Shown in pieces: positions 55,569-64,000 of a stretch of DNA of 64,000 nt. The number at the start of each line of letters is the position of its first letter. Positions within the stretch are counted from its first letter, which is position 1. The notes under the pieces are model-generated. The model had not been told where the DNA came from. It saw nothing but the letters and a program-made list of their open reading frames with translations, and searched no databases. This stretch comes from Cupriavidus sp. D39 (GTDB lineage Bacteria; Pseudomonadota; Gammaproteobacteria; Burkholderiales; Burkholderiaceae): positions 248,001-312,000 of the forward strand of contig NZ_JAPNLE010000006.1 in the NCBI RefSeq assembly GCF_026627925.1, written 5' to 3'. Made by a program: the position numbers and the translations under genes.

Positions 55569-56366
55569 ATGAATATAAAATGCAACGTATTGATTGTTGA
55601 CGACCATCATCTCTTGCGATCAGGCTTGCGCTCGATGATAGCCGGCTTGGCGGAGTACAACGTCGTAGGCGAAGCCAAGGACGGGCGGGAAGCGTGTCAA
55701 CTTGCTATCTCGCTGCGCCCGGATCTAGTATTGACGGAGTTGTCGATGCCTGGTATGGCTGCCATCGAGGCAATCGCCGCGATAAAGCGCCGCACGCCAG
55801 GCATTCGCATCATTGCACTCACTGTTCATCAAGGCGATGAATACGTCCGGGAGGCGCTGCGTGCGGGCATCGATGGCTATGTACTGAAAGACGCCGTATT
55901 TGAAGAGCTTGTTGCGGCGATGGGCGCTGTGATGCAAGGGAAGAAGCATCTAAGTTCAGAAATATATGGACATTTGGTCGAATCGTTTGTAAGTGGCCAT
56001 GAAGCTTCAGCCGAAAAAAATGCCTTGGATATTCTTTCCGCACGGGAGCGAAGTGTACTGAAGTTGGTCGCCGAAGGTCGCTCCAATCGGCAGGTTGGGC
56101 AATATTTGAATCTCAGTCCCAAAACGATCGAAAAATATCGCGGCAGTCTGATGCGTAAATTGGGGATATCAAATTTGACTGGATTGGTACTGATAGCCAT
56201 CAATATGGGCCTGATCACCTCTCTGGCCAAGAAGTACTACGCCCACCGCAGCGACACGTTGCCACTAACGCTTGGCAATGGAGAGCCTAATGAAAAATGG
56301 AGGGACGGCGATGCGAGTTCGGACAGTTTGATTGATAGTGCTACTAGAAGCCAAGGCGGGGCCTAG
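55569..56366 (+). CDS. NarL/LuxR-type response regulator with Glu at the phosphorylation site
   Basis: A 265-residue two-domain regulator. The receiver (VLIVDDHHLLRSGLRSMIAG) has the acidic pair Asp11-Asp12 and Lys in GYVLKDAVFEEL, but the acceptor position in VLTELSMPGM is Glu57 instead of Asp. The C-terminal LuxR HTH reads LSARERSVLKLVAEGRSNRQ, VGQYLNLSPKTIEKYRGSL and MRKLGISNLTGLVLIAINMG. A polar tail of about 50 residues follows. Asp-to-Glu can mimic phosphorylation, so it may act constitutively. GGAGGAAAATTAAA precedes the ATG at 55569. No cognate kinase is adjacent. Lower GC than its neighbours. Confidence 0.9.
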   Translation: MNIKCNVLIVDDHHLLRSGLRSMIAGLAEYNVVGEAKDGREACQLAISLRPDLVLTELSMPGMAAIEAIAAIKRRTPGIRIIALTVHQGDEYVREALRAGIDGYVLKDAVFEELVAAMGAVMQGKKHLSSEIYGHLVESFVSGHEASAEKNALDILSARERSVLKLVAEGRSNRQVGQYLNLSPKTIEKYRGSLMRKLGISNLTGLVLIAINMGLITSLAKKYYAHRSDTLPLTLGNGEPNEKWRDGDASSDSLIDSATRSQGGA

Positions 56367-56611
56367 TGCCTCACAAAGCGAGACTGGAGAGTGAGCCGCT
56401 CCCAGCAGGCCCGCCCGCCGGCATTTGAAGACAGGGTGATACTGGCGGGTCAGGCGACGGCACACTCGCCGAGGTGCGGCAATCCAATGTCTCCTCCATC
56501 GTGACCACTGAATGAGAGCGGTAGTTTCAAAAAGCATGCGACGCGGGGAAGGCCATAGATCGGCCTTACGCGCATTGGCTACAAGGGGCAATTCCGTCAA
56601 TTGGAGTAACT

Positions 56612-56863
56612 ATGACTTATAAAGAATTCATAGAGAGAGCACTTGGTGGGCGATCTGTGAACAAAGCCGCCCTCGACATGGGGATCTCTCAGACACTTCT
56701 GAACAAGTACAAACTCGGACTGAACCTCCCAGGCTTTATGAACGCCCTGATTCTGGCGAAAGCGGCACGCATATCGCGAGATGAAGTATTGTGCATGCTA
56801 GCAAGGGAGGAGGCAACGCGCAAAAGGCCTATTCGATCAGGTAAAGCAGGTTTTGCGCAATGA
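56612..56863 (+). CDS. Small HTH protein, DUF3693-like
   Basis: An 83-residue protein whose middle is a helix-turn-helix without a dimer domain: SVNKAALDMGISQTLLNKYK, then LNLPGFMNALILAKAARISR and DEVLCMLAREEATRK. This matches small phage-related HTH proteins of the DUF3693 type. TTGGAGTAACT precedes the ATG. It follows the response regulator by 245 bp and shares its lower GC, so both may have come in with a mobile element. Target unknown. Confidence 0.7.
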   Translation: MTYKEFIERALGGRSVNKAALDMGISQTLLNKYKLGLNLPGFMNALILAKAARISRDEVLCMLAREEATRKRPIRSGKAGFAQ

Positions 56864-56924
56864 TGACTTGGGCGGTCGACTTCAGTCAACGCCATAGCGC
56901 ACCCTAGACGAGATTTTTTCACGC

Positions 56925-57029
56925 TGCGTTCTCGTTCTCGCGGCTAGCGGCCTCTATATCGAAAAGACCGGCGTGGCCAATGCCTATGGGAGCGCCGGCT
57001 CGGTGGTATTGCTGCTGTGGGTTTATTGA
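56925..57029 (+). pseudogene. YihY/BrkB membrane protein relic
   Basis: Encodes SGLYIEKTGVANAYGSAGSV and VLLLLWVY and then TGA. This is the last transmembrane block of YihY-family inner-membrane proteins, pattern TYGAAGSLVVLLLWVYY. Only about 35 codons are left. Confidence 0.6.
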
Positions 57030-57389
57030 ACCTTCCGTTGGTTCGCTATGCGCACCGCTTCGGCTCGCTCCGAGGGGAGGGAGCTTCGCCGGCCACGTTT
57101 GAGGTTCTGCTGGGTCGCTCGTCTCATCACACCACGACCAGGGATAGCTGTGCCGGACAAGTTGTACCGACAACGTCAACCGCGGCCCCGGGTCCCATAA
57201 CGAATTGAAGGGTTGGCGCCAAAACCGACTCTCGGCATCGAAGGCAGTACGTTGTCCCCGGGGTATCCGGGCTTTCCCGCTATCCAATAGCTTGGCGGAG
57301 TGTTAGCCTGGAGCCCGCAATCTGGGAGAATCGCATTTTTTAGTGTTTTCCGTCTTCAGCTCGCAATATGACACGAGGAGATGCCGGGA

Positions 57390-57830
57390 ATGATGAGAAA
57401 CGTGCAGATCAGGGCAGCAGGACAAACTGATTGGCCCGCCATTGCAGATGTCCTCGAATGTTGTGGATTGCCTAGCGACGTCGTCGACCAGGCACTGTGC
57501 GTCTTTCATATCGCTGTATTGGGCGAGCGCGTAGTAGGTTGCGCTTGTTCTGAGCAATATGGAGAGACGGTCGTCGTCCGATCGATCGGTGTGCTCCAAG
57601 AGTATCGCGACCATCAAATCGCGACTCACCTTATCGGCAGCGTACTGACGCGCGCTCGCGCAGATGGTTGTACCAAAGCGGTACTCATCATCGCTGGCCA
57701 TCTCGGCGTCCGTCATCACTGCGATTTTTCGTTTACAGAGCTTGAATGTATGCCTGAGGAAGTAAGGCTATCCAAAGCGCTCATGCGAAGATTCGGCGGG
57801 TGGAGGACACTTAAAATTCCGACCGACTAG
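57390..57830 (+). CDS. GNAT acetyltransferase, ArsN2-like
   Basis: A 146-residue GNAT-fold acetyltransferase. It shows VQIRAAGQTDWPAIADVLEC, the strand-turn VLGERVVGCACSEQYGETVV, and the acetyl-CoA loop SIGVLQEYRDHQIATHLIGS (family Q/RxxGxG/A degenerate as YRDHQIA). The family ArsN2 gives arsenic-related resistance by acetylation. No arsR, arsC or arsB is present, so the substrate is open. The start at 57390 is chosen because GAGGAG lies 9-10 nt upstream; the ATG at 57381 is too close. The acetyl-CoA loop is unusual in lacking Gly residues, so activity is doubtful. Confidence 0.7.
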   Translation: MMRNVQIRAAGQTDWPAIADVLECCGLPSDVVDQALCVFHIAVLGERVVGCACSEQYGETVVVRSIGVLQEYRDHQIATHLIGSVLTRARADGCTKAVLIIAGHLGVRHHCDFSFTELECMPEEVRLSKALMRRFGGWRTLKIPTD

Positions 57831-58149
57831 CATTGCGCGGAGCATTGCCATTGTCGAGTTGAATAACTAGGCGCGAGGTCGCCATCGACCGCGCCGGAGC
57901 ACCGTACGCAAAGCCACTGGCTTCGAAGCCAGTGGCGACATTGCCTCCTAATATCAAGACCCCAGGTCCGTCGATCCGGATCTGGAGTCTAACTTAAGAG
58001 TTATGCGGCGAAATTCGTTAGCGTTACCCCTCCAACAGACCGAATTCGCTTGGTGGGATGCGCAATATGGCCTCAAGTTGAATTCGCCGGAGCAGCGATT
58101 CAACTGAAGATCTCCCACCGGCCGGCGAAGGGAGCGACATGTTGCGCCG
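57831..58149. other. No gene supported, one palindrome
   Basis: 319 bp. Apart from the palindrome at 57913 there is a short frame ending QTEFAWWDAQYGLKLNSPEQ near 58020-58105, which looks like a relic but cannot be assigned. Confidence 0.4.
57913..57936. repeat. 24-bp perfect palindrome
   Basis: GCCACTGGCTTC followed by its exact complement, no loop. No T-run follows on either strand. Could be a cruciform, operator or recombination site. Confidence 0.8.
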
Positions 58150-58440
58150 CAAGCGCGTAGCCTGAGGTTCACTCAGCTGGCGGCGGTGCAGGCGAGGACG
58201 CCGCCGTGGCCGGTGCGGAGGAGCGGGCACGGCTGCGGGCTGAGCGCGGCATGCTCAGCCTGCAACTGGCGGCGACGCAGCAGGAACTGGCAGAGGGGCA
58301 GATGGTGCGGATGCGCCTACCGGCCGAACTCGAGGTGGCGCTGCGGGGGGCGAGCGCGCGCAGGTGGAAGCCACCGCGACGCGGCGCCTGGTGACCACGA
58401 GGCGCCCCGGTGCCAGAGACGAAAGCCAAGTTCGAGCCCT
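58150..58440 (+). pseudogene. Coiled-coil relic, KfrA-like
   Basis: Encodes GAEERARLRAERGMLSLQLA followed by ATQQELAEGQMVRMR and, in another frame, further Ala/Arg-rich helix. Same type of coiled coil as at 54905. The frame breaks twice and there is no start. Confidence 0.45.
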
Positions 58441-58722
58441 GGTCCGCCTGATGGCGTGCCAAGGGTGGGACAAAATTTGTCCACCGCGCGACGGGATAAG
58501 CCTCCCCTTTCTCCAATATCAACCAGAAGACCAACCGCCTTCCCGGAGCAGCACAAGAGCGTAATCGAAAGAAACACCCCTTCACCGGCGAAGTTCAGTG
58601 GGTCGCTGCGGACACTCGGATCCGCCCCAAGTCGGATCTAGCCGTTACGCGGCTTGCTTGTAAGCCTCTTCGTTTTGCCAGGCGCTAGAATGTGGACCGG
58701 CGCCTTCGAACAAAGCAGGGAT

Positions 58723-60505
58723 ATGAACTGGCTCCCCAATCGTTCCACACCGGCTGCCTCAGGGTTGGAAGGTTACCTGCTGCGCCTGGTCCCAGCCCTT
58801 GCGACGCTGCGCCACTATGAAAGAGCCTGGCTGGCGAAGGATCTGTTCGCCGGGCTCGCGCTTACGGCGGTAATGATTCCGGCCGGCATGGGTTACGCCG
58901 AGGCGGCGCATTTGCCCGCCATCACCGGGCTCTACGCCAGCATCGCGGCTCTCGTCGCCTACGCCGCGTTCGGGCCTAGCCGCATTCTCGTCCTTGGCCC
59001 CGACTCCGCGCTGGCGGCGTTGATCGCCTCCATCGTGCTGCCGTTGGCTGGCGCCCACCCCGAGCGGGCGGCGATGCTCGCCGGCATGCTTGCGATCCTG
59101 TCGGGCGCGCTGTGCATCGGGGTAGGACTGTTCCGCCTTGGCTTTGTCACCGACCTGCTATCCAAGCCGATCCGCCAGGGCTATGTGAATGGCGTCGCGC
59201 TCACGGTGCTGATCGGCCAAGCGCCGAAGCTGCTCGGCTTCCAGGTGAGCGGAGACAACCTGTTGCCGGAAGCCTCGGGCCTCTTCCAGGGCCTGATGCA
59301 CGGCGACGTGAACCCGGTCGCGCTCGGCATCGGCGCGGCCTGCTTGCTGCTCATCCTCGGTTGCAAGCGCTGGCTGCCGCGCGTGCCCGGCATCCTGGTC
59401 GCGGTGGCGGGCGCCACCGTGGCCGTGGCGCTGCTCGACCTGGACCGGCGGGCGGGTGTCCCGGTCATCGGCTCCCTGCCGCAAGGGCTGCCGGTGCCGC
59501 GCATGCCCGCTGTGTCGCTCGCTGACCTGCGCGCTCTGCTGCCCGGCGCGGTAGCGGTGGCGCTGATCTCGCTGGCCGATATCAGCGTGCTGTCGCGGAT
59601 TTTCGCCGCACGCGGGCAATACGCGGTGAACCGCAACCAGGAACTGATCGCCCTGGGCGCTGCCAATTTGGCTGCGGGCCTGCTGCAGGGTTTCCCCGTG
59701 ACGAGCAGTTCGTCGCGCACCCCGGTTGCCGAAGCCGCCGGCGCGCGGACGCAGCTCACCAGCGTGATTGCCGCGCTGAGCGTTGCCATGCTGCTGCTGT
59801 TCGCCCCCGCGCTCTTTCGCACCTTGCCCAATGCGGCGCTGGGCGCCGTGGTTGTCGCGGCTTGTCTCGGCCTGTTCGAGATACGGAGCGTGGCGCGTTT
59901 GCTGCGCCTGCGCCCCAGCGAGTTCGCCCAGTCGATGACCTGCTTTGCGGGCGTCGCACTGCTCGGCGTGATCCAGGGCATCTTCATCGCGGTGGCCCTC
60001 GCCCTGCTGGCGTTCATTTGGCGAGCCTGGCGGCCCTACGATGCCGTGCTGGGCCGCGTCGACGGCCTCAAGGGTTACCACGATATCGTCCGGCACCCGG
60101 AAGCACGCTGCATTCCGGGGCTGATCCTGTTCCGCTGGGACGCACCGCTGTTCTTCGCCAACGCGGAGATATTCCGCGACCACGTGCTGCGCGCGGTGAG
60201 CCAGGCCTCGACTCCCACGCGGTGGGTCGTGATCGCCGCGGAGCCCATCACCGATGTCCGTCACCGCCGCGGAGACGTTGGCGGAGTTGCACAAGGCATT
60301 GAGCGAATGCGGCATTGAGCTGTGCTTCGCCGAAATGAAAGACCCTGTCAAGGACCGGCTGAAGCGCTACGGCCTGGTTCCCGCGCTCGACGCCAATCAC
60401 CTCTTCCCTACCATCGGCGTGGCAGTGGACGCCTACCTGGCGCAGCACAAAGTCGAGTGGCGCGACTGGGAAGACGAGGCAGCAGTCATCCGGCGCAGCT
60501 ATTAA
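58723..60505 (+). CDS. SulP family anion transporter with STAS domain, frame broken in STAS
   Basis: About 594 residues if repaired. This is a SulP/SLC26-type inner-membrane transporter for sulfate or another anion. The transmembrane part shows LFAGLALTAVMIPAGMGYAE, LYASIAALVAYAAFGPSRIL, LGPDSALAALIASIVLPLAG and FPVTSSSSRTPVAEAAGART. The STAS part begins CIPGLILFRWDAPLFFANAE. At about 60253 the frame is lost; a 2-nt insertion would join EPITDVD to VTAAETLAELHKALSECGIE and AEMKDPVKDRLKRYGL, ending at 60505. The membrane part alone may be stable but lacks half its STAS. Start taken at the Met at 58723; substrate unproven. Confidence 0.85.
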
Positions 60506-60910
60506 AATAAATTCCGCCACGCTTGGAGCAGATCCCTGCTAGCCTGGGCTGCGGAAATCTCTTTGCCAGCACCTGCGGCAATGGCGGTTTCCACCAAGCG
60601 CGGCGTCCTGCCCAGGGGCCACCGGCCGTGGGCAGATGTCGCGGTCAAGGCAGTTCGACCAGATCACCAAGCAAGGCAAGGGTGAGCGGGCAAGCACTTT
60701 GTAGATTCGTCGTAGGGTGTGCAGATTTCGCACGCGGAGGCACTACGGTCTCCTCCGTGAGTGGCGGTTGCCGCACAGGCGGCAAGCCTGGAACGGCATT
60801 TGCGTCGGACTTCTTTAGCCCGCCGGCAGATGGCGGGCCCGATCAGCGCCGCGGACATCGCATCTGCCATGGCCCATGCCGGATGACCGCGGGCAGTCAT
60901 GGAGACGACC
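60506..60910. other. Unassigned region containing repeat copy 2
   Basis: 405 bp. It contains the dispersed repeat at 60545-60650. The DUF6496 ribosome binding site (GGAGACGACC) lies at the right end. No gene is supported. Confidence 0.4.
60545..60650 (+). repeat. Dispersed ~110-bp repeat, copy 2
   Basis: Same order of blocks as at 54146-54260, with about a dozen differences and a shorter last spacer. Copy 2 stays open in one frame (ISLPAPAAMAVSTKRGVLPR) to a stop near 60680. Confidence 0.75.
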
Positions 60911-61453
60911 ATGCCAAGGGCATCGAGCATAGCGCAAGCCAGGGCAGATAAGCGGGCGGGCAAGGCGCCGACCACCCAGGCCGGCCATTTCGTTCACGAC
61001 GAGATCGAAGCCGTGCGCCGGGGTAAGCACGGCGTGCGCTCGGCCAAGCAGGCCATCGCGATCGGTTTGTCGGAGGCACGCCGCGCCGGCGTTGATGTGC
61101 CGCCGAAGAAGGACGCTACAAGGGCGGGGACCAAGTCCGCGGGCACTAAGTCAATGCCTGCCAAGTCCGCCGCCATGGGTGGCGACGACAAAGCGACGCC
61201 GCGACGGGCTAGTTCAGAAAGCAAGGCTACGCGCGCCCGCGCTGCGCTTGAGGCACTCAAGCGGGAGGGCACAGCCGGTGCTTCGCGTCAGGCGCTGTCC
61301 GCTCAGTCCAAGCGAGCGGCAAGCACACGCACTGCGGCGGATCGTTCAGCGTCCGCCAAGAAGGCCGCCATCACCAAGGGGGCGGCTGGCCGTTCCGAAG
61401 CGGCCCGCAAGGCCGCGCGCACGCGGGCAACGAGAAAGCAGGCAGGGCGCTAG
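60911..61453 (+). CDS. DUF6496-type Lys/Ala/Arg-rich protein
   Basis: A 180-residue very basic protein. The N-terminal part carries the DUF6496-type segment HFVHDEIEAVRRGKHGVRSA followed by KQAIAIGLSEARRAGVDVPP. The rest is a histone-H1-like tail rich in Lys, Ala, Ser and Arg (KKAAITKGAAGRSEAARKAA). It could bind nucleic acid; no function is established. Start at the ATG at 60911 because GGAG lies 7-10 nt upstream; another Met lies four codons upstream. Complete length. Confidence 0.85.
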   Translation: MPRASSIAQARADKRAGKAPTTQAGHFVHDEIEAVRRGKHGVRSAKQAIAIGLSEARRAGVDVPPKKDATRAGTKSAGTKSMPAKSAAMGGDDKATPRRASSESKATRARAALEALKREGTAGASRQALSAQSKRAASTRTAADRSASAKKAAITKGAAGRSEAARKAARTRATRKQAGR

Positions 61454-61656
61454 CACTGGTAAGCAGCCGGCTGGCAGGGGAGGGCGGCGGCGCCTCTCCG
61501 GCTGCGGAACCCTGGCACAATTCACTGTGCGGCGGTCGGGCTCTTTTCGCTATCAGTGCCGTTGCTCGCGTCGCCTCAACACCTTCGGGCAGGCGCACGT
61601 TAGGATGCTGGCCGGCGCAAGCTGTTCGCACTAATACTCGAACCTGGTGGAGCTAG

Positions 61657-63816
61657 ATGCTGTCATCCCTGCTCGGAAGGCTCCTGATGCCTGCGTTCAC
61701 CGATGCCCTGCCGAAGATCGGCGAGACGGAACGCGCCGCACTGGAGTCCGGAACGGTCGGCTTTGAAGGCTGCTTCTTTGAAGGCAAGGTCGATTTCGCA
61801 AGGCTTGCAGCGATTCCGGCCGAGCAATTGACTGAGGAGGAGCAGGCCTTTCTCGCACAGCGCGTACCGGAGTTGTGCGGGATGCTCGACGACTTCGCGA
61901 TTGACGAGGCGCACGATCTGCCGGCGGAAGTCTGGCACTATCTGCGAAAACATCGATTCTTCGGCATGATCATTCCACGCGCCTATGGCGGACTCGAGTT
62001 CGGCCATACCGCTCATGCCGCGGTCGTGACGCGCATCGCCAGTGTCAACATCGCTGCAGCGGTGACTGTCATGGTGCCGAACTCGCTCGGCCCGTCCGAG
62101 CTGCTGGTGCATTACGGTACCGAGGCACAGAAGGACCACTACCTGCCGCGCCTGGCACGTTGCGAGGATCTGCCATGCTTTGCACTGACCTCTCCGTATG
62201 CCGGCTCGGACGCCGCCGCAATTCCAGATATCGGGGTGTTGACGCAGCGCGAATGGAACGGCGCTATGACCGAGGGCTTTGCGCTGACCTTTTCCAAGCG
62301 CTACATCACGCTGGCGCCGGTAGCTACGGTGGTCGGCCTTGCTTTCAACGCCGTCGACCCGACCCGGCCCGCTGGCACGCAGCAATTGGGCATTACTTGC
62401 GCGCTGATCCCGGTGCCGCATCCGGGTCTGCATATTGGGGCACGCCATAGGCCGATGAACAGTGCGTTCATGAATGGCCCGGTGCAGGGGGAAGATATGT
62501 TCATTCCACTTGACTGGGTCATCGGCGGCAGTAACAACATTGGCAGGGGCTGGCGCATGTTGATGGAGTGCCTGGCTGCCGGCCGGGGGATATCGCTGCC
62601 TGCGGTCGGCGCCGCGTTGCAGCAAACCTCGCTGTATGTCGCCAACGGCTATGCTCGGCTGCGCAATCAGTTCGGTCTGCCAATTCAGCGCTTTCCCAGC
62701 ATCGCCGCACCATTGGCGGAAATGGCCATTGATCTGTATGCCACCGATTCTGCGCGGCGGCTAACGACCAGCACGCTCGATCAAGGCGAACAGCCCAGCG
62801 TCGCCAGCGCCATCCTGAAATACCATCTGACGGAAGCGGGCCGCCGCGCGATCAACCATGGCATGGACATTCTGGGCGGCAAAGCGATCTGCGCCGGCCC
62901 GTCCAATCTGCTGTCGACCGCCTACCGTCATGTGCCTATCTCCATCACCGTTGAAGGGGCCAATATCCTAACGCACGCGCTGATCATCTTCGGTCAGGGC
63001 GCCGTGCGCTGCCATCCCTATGCGCTGAAGGAAATCCAGGCAGTCGAACAACGCAACGTCATTGCGCTCGGCGACGCTGTGCTCGGGCATGGCGGTCACT
63101 TGTTGCACTGTTTCTGGGGCAGTCTGGCCCATGCGTCGCGGGTGGGCAATGTCCCACCGCGATTCGAGCACGAGGCGCGCAAGATTGCCCGGCTTGCCGC
63201 CAAGTTCGCCTTCACCACCGACATTTGCATGGGGGTACTCGGAGGCAAGCTGAAGCGGCTGGAACTGCTGTCGTCGCGGCTGGGCGATGCACTATCTCAT
63301 CTTTACATGGCATGCGCCTGCTTGTGGCGCTACGCCGGGCAACCGGAGGTCGAACTCGATCCCATCGTGCGTGGCGCCATCCGGCACCAGATCTGGCTCG
63401 CCAGCGAAGCCTTGCATGGAGTTTATGACAACGTATCCAATCCAGTGTTGAGGATAGCCGGCAAGATCGCGCTACAGGGACTCAGCCCAATCCACCGCCT
63501 GCGCGATTCGGAAAAGCTTGCGATTGCTGATTCACTCGGCGATCCGCGGGTCATCCGGCGGCTGTGTCCGGATATCGGAATGCCAAGGGCAGGGGGCCTG
63601 CGCGATTTGCATGATTTGCTGGCGCTGGCGCAGGAACTCGGCGAAAAGGAGAGCCAGCGCCTGGCCGGCGAAATTCGCCAGCTCAAAACGCTTGCGGAAA
63701 TCGCCGCCACCTCTTCTGCTCCAAAGGCACTCGCCTTCCTGCGCGCGCTTGACAAAGTGATCCAGGTGGACAGCTTCCCCGCGGACGGGGCGGCTCGACC
63801 GCCTCACGTCTCATAG
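61657..63816 (+). CDS. FadE-type acyl-CoA dehydrogenase
   Basis: A 719-residue FAD-dependent acyl-CoA dehydrogenase of the FadE group, which starts fatty-acid beta-oxidation. The N-terminal acyl-CoA dehydrogenase domains carry FFGMIIPRAYGGLEFGHTAH, FALTSPYAGSDAAAIPDIGV (FAD/substrate loop) and GRGWRMLMECLAAGRGISLP. The middle part holds GMDILGGKAICAGPSNLLST and ITVEGANILTHALIIFGQGA, and the last third is the DUF1974 region of FadE. It is shorter than E. coli FadE (814) because the N-terminal membrane-anchor segment is lacking. No fad neighbours are in the window. Start at 61657 has a weak ribosome binding site (GGTGGAGCTAG). Confidence 0.93.
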   Translation: MLSSLLGRLLMPAFTDALPKIGETERAALESGTVGFEGCFFEGKVDFARLAAIPAEQLTEEEQAFLAQRVPELCGMLDDFAIDEAHDLPAEVWHYLRKHRFFGMIIPRAYGGLEFGHTAHAAVVTRIASVNIAAAVTVMVPNSLGPSELLVHYGTEAQKDHYLPRLARCEDLPCFALTSPYAGSDAAAIPDIGVLTQREWNGAMTEGFALTFSKRYITLAPVATVVGLAFNAVDPTRPAGTQQLGITCALIPVPHPGLHIGARHRPMNSAFMNGPVQGEDMFIPLDWVIGGSNNIGRGWRMLMECLAAGRGISLPAVGAALQQTSLYVANGYARLRNQFGLPIQRFPSIAAPLAEMAIDLYATDSARRLTTSTLDQGEQPSVASAILKYHLTEAGRRAINHGMDILGGKAICAGPSNLLSTAYRHVPISITVEGANILTHALIIFGQGAVRCHPYALKEIQAVEQRNVIALGDAVLGHGGHLLHCFWGSLAHASRVGNVPPRFEHEARKIARLAAKFAFTTDICMGVLGGKLKRLELLSSRLGDALSHLYMACACLWRYAGQPEVELDPIVRGAIRHQIWLASEALHGVYDNVSNPVLRIAGKIALQGLSPIHRLRDSEKLAIADSLGDPRVIRRLCPDIGMPRAGGLRDLHDLLALAQELGEKESQRLAGEIRQLKTLAEIAATSSAPKALAFLRALDKVIQVDSFPADGAARPPHVS

Positions 63817-64000
63817 CTGCAGCGTCGAGAGCAGCCGTGACAGCGATCATTGGGGTTAATCGGCCCAAGTTCCTCTGTTTGCAAGGCTTTCCAGAGTGCA
63901 CCCACAATCGCTTCAGGTCACGGCAACATACCTACCCGCGATTGCGCATCACGCAAGCGGATGGAGGCAGGAGATGCCGGGCGACAGGATCCGCCGCCCA

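Noticed and set aside
59158..60351. 397-codon minus-strand frame opposite the SulP gene
   Set aside because: Antisense to well-formed SulP transmembrane segments; the translated sequence is low-complexity Gln/Arg/His.

Overview
The window is GC-rich betaproteobacterial DNA, most like a Burkholderiaceae genome of the Cupriavidus/Ralstonia type. The evidence is a PHA-granule phasin, a LigD-type ligase, bacterial topoisomerase IB, DUF3182, DUF2252, BON-domain and MipA/OmpV proteins, and the IS110, IS630, IS5 and ISNCY families. No rRNA, tRNA, ribosomal-protein or essential biosynthetic genes were seen. With many insertion-sequence relics and coiled-coil relics resembling plasmid KfrA proteins, this points to an accessory region: a genomic island, chromid or megaplasmid. 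The genus is an inference.

Layout. 0-10 kb is mostly decayed: a phasin, a high-potential iron-sulfur protein (HiPIP), a BON/DUF2188/small-peptide cassette, a VOC protein and a DUF1059 protein sit among IS relics, followed by an intact Cyc2-like cytochrome-porin (7.8-9.1 kb). 10.6-18.6 kb holds a 1393-residue CheB-CheR-PAS-histidine kinase-receiver protein, a second copy of the BON/DUF2188/peptide cassette, a DUF2252 protein and a DUF421 membrane protein. 19.8-36 kb is a stress and DNA-maintenance block: large-subunit catalase with DJ-1 domain (KatE), a DUF2383 protein, a hybrid kinase, three-domain LigD, a CBS protein, an iron-permease-family protein, DUF3182 plus alpha/beta hydrolase, topoisomerase IB and a short-chain dehydrogenase. 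37-40.3 kb holds a complete IS630 element with both terminal inverted repeats and a passenger gene, a broken membrane protein, and a near-palindrome made from a HiPIP leader. 41-54 kb carries small stress and envelope proteins (DUF2188-like, DUF4397 lipoprotein, CsbD, a Cys-repeat protein, DUF883, BON, two outer-membrane barrels and a YcgR-like PilZ protein). 54-64 kb has regulator relics, a NarL-type regulator with Glu at the phospho-acceptor site, an ArsN2-like acetyltransferase, a SulP transporter, a Lys/Ala-rich DUF6496 protein and a FadE-type acyl-CoA dehydrogenase.

How it fits together. Many genes belong to families linked to stationary-phase, oxidative, osmotic or DNA-damage survival. 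Several appear as paralogous sets: four BON genes or relics, five DUF2188-like genes, and two sensor-kinase relics. Duplication followed by decay is the main theme.

Quality caveat. At least nine reading-frame breaks would each be repaired by one extra base, nearly always in a short homopolymer. Some apparent pseudogenes may therefore be assembly errors and should be checked against reads.
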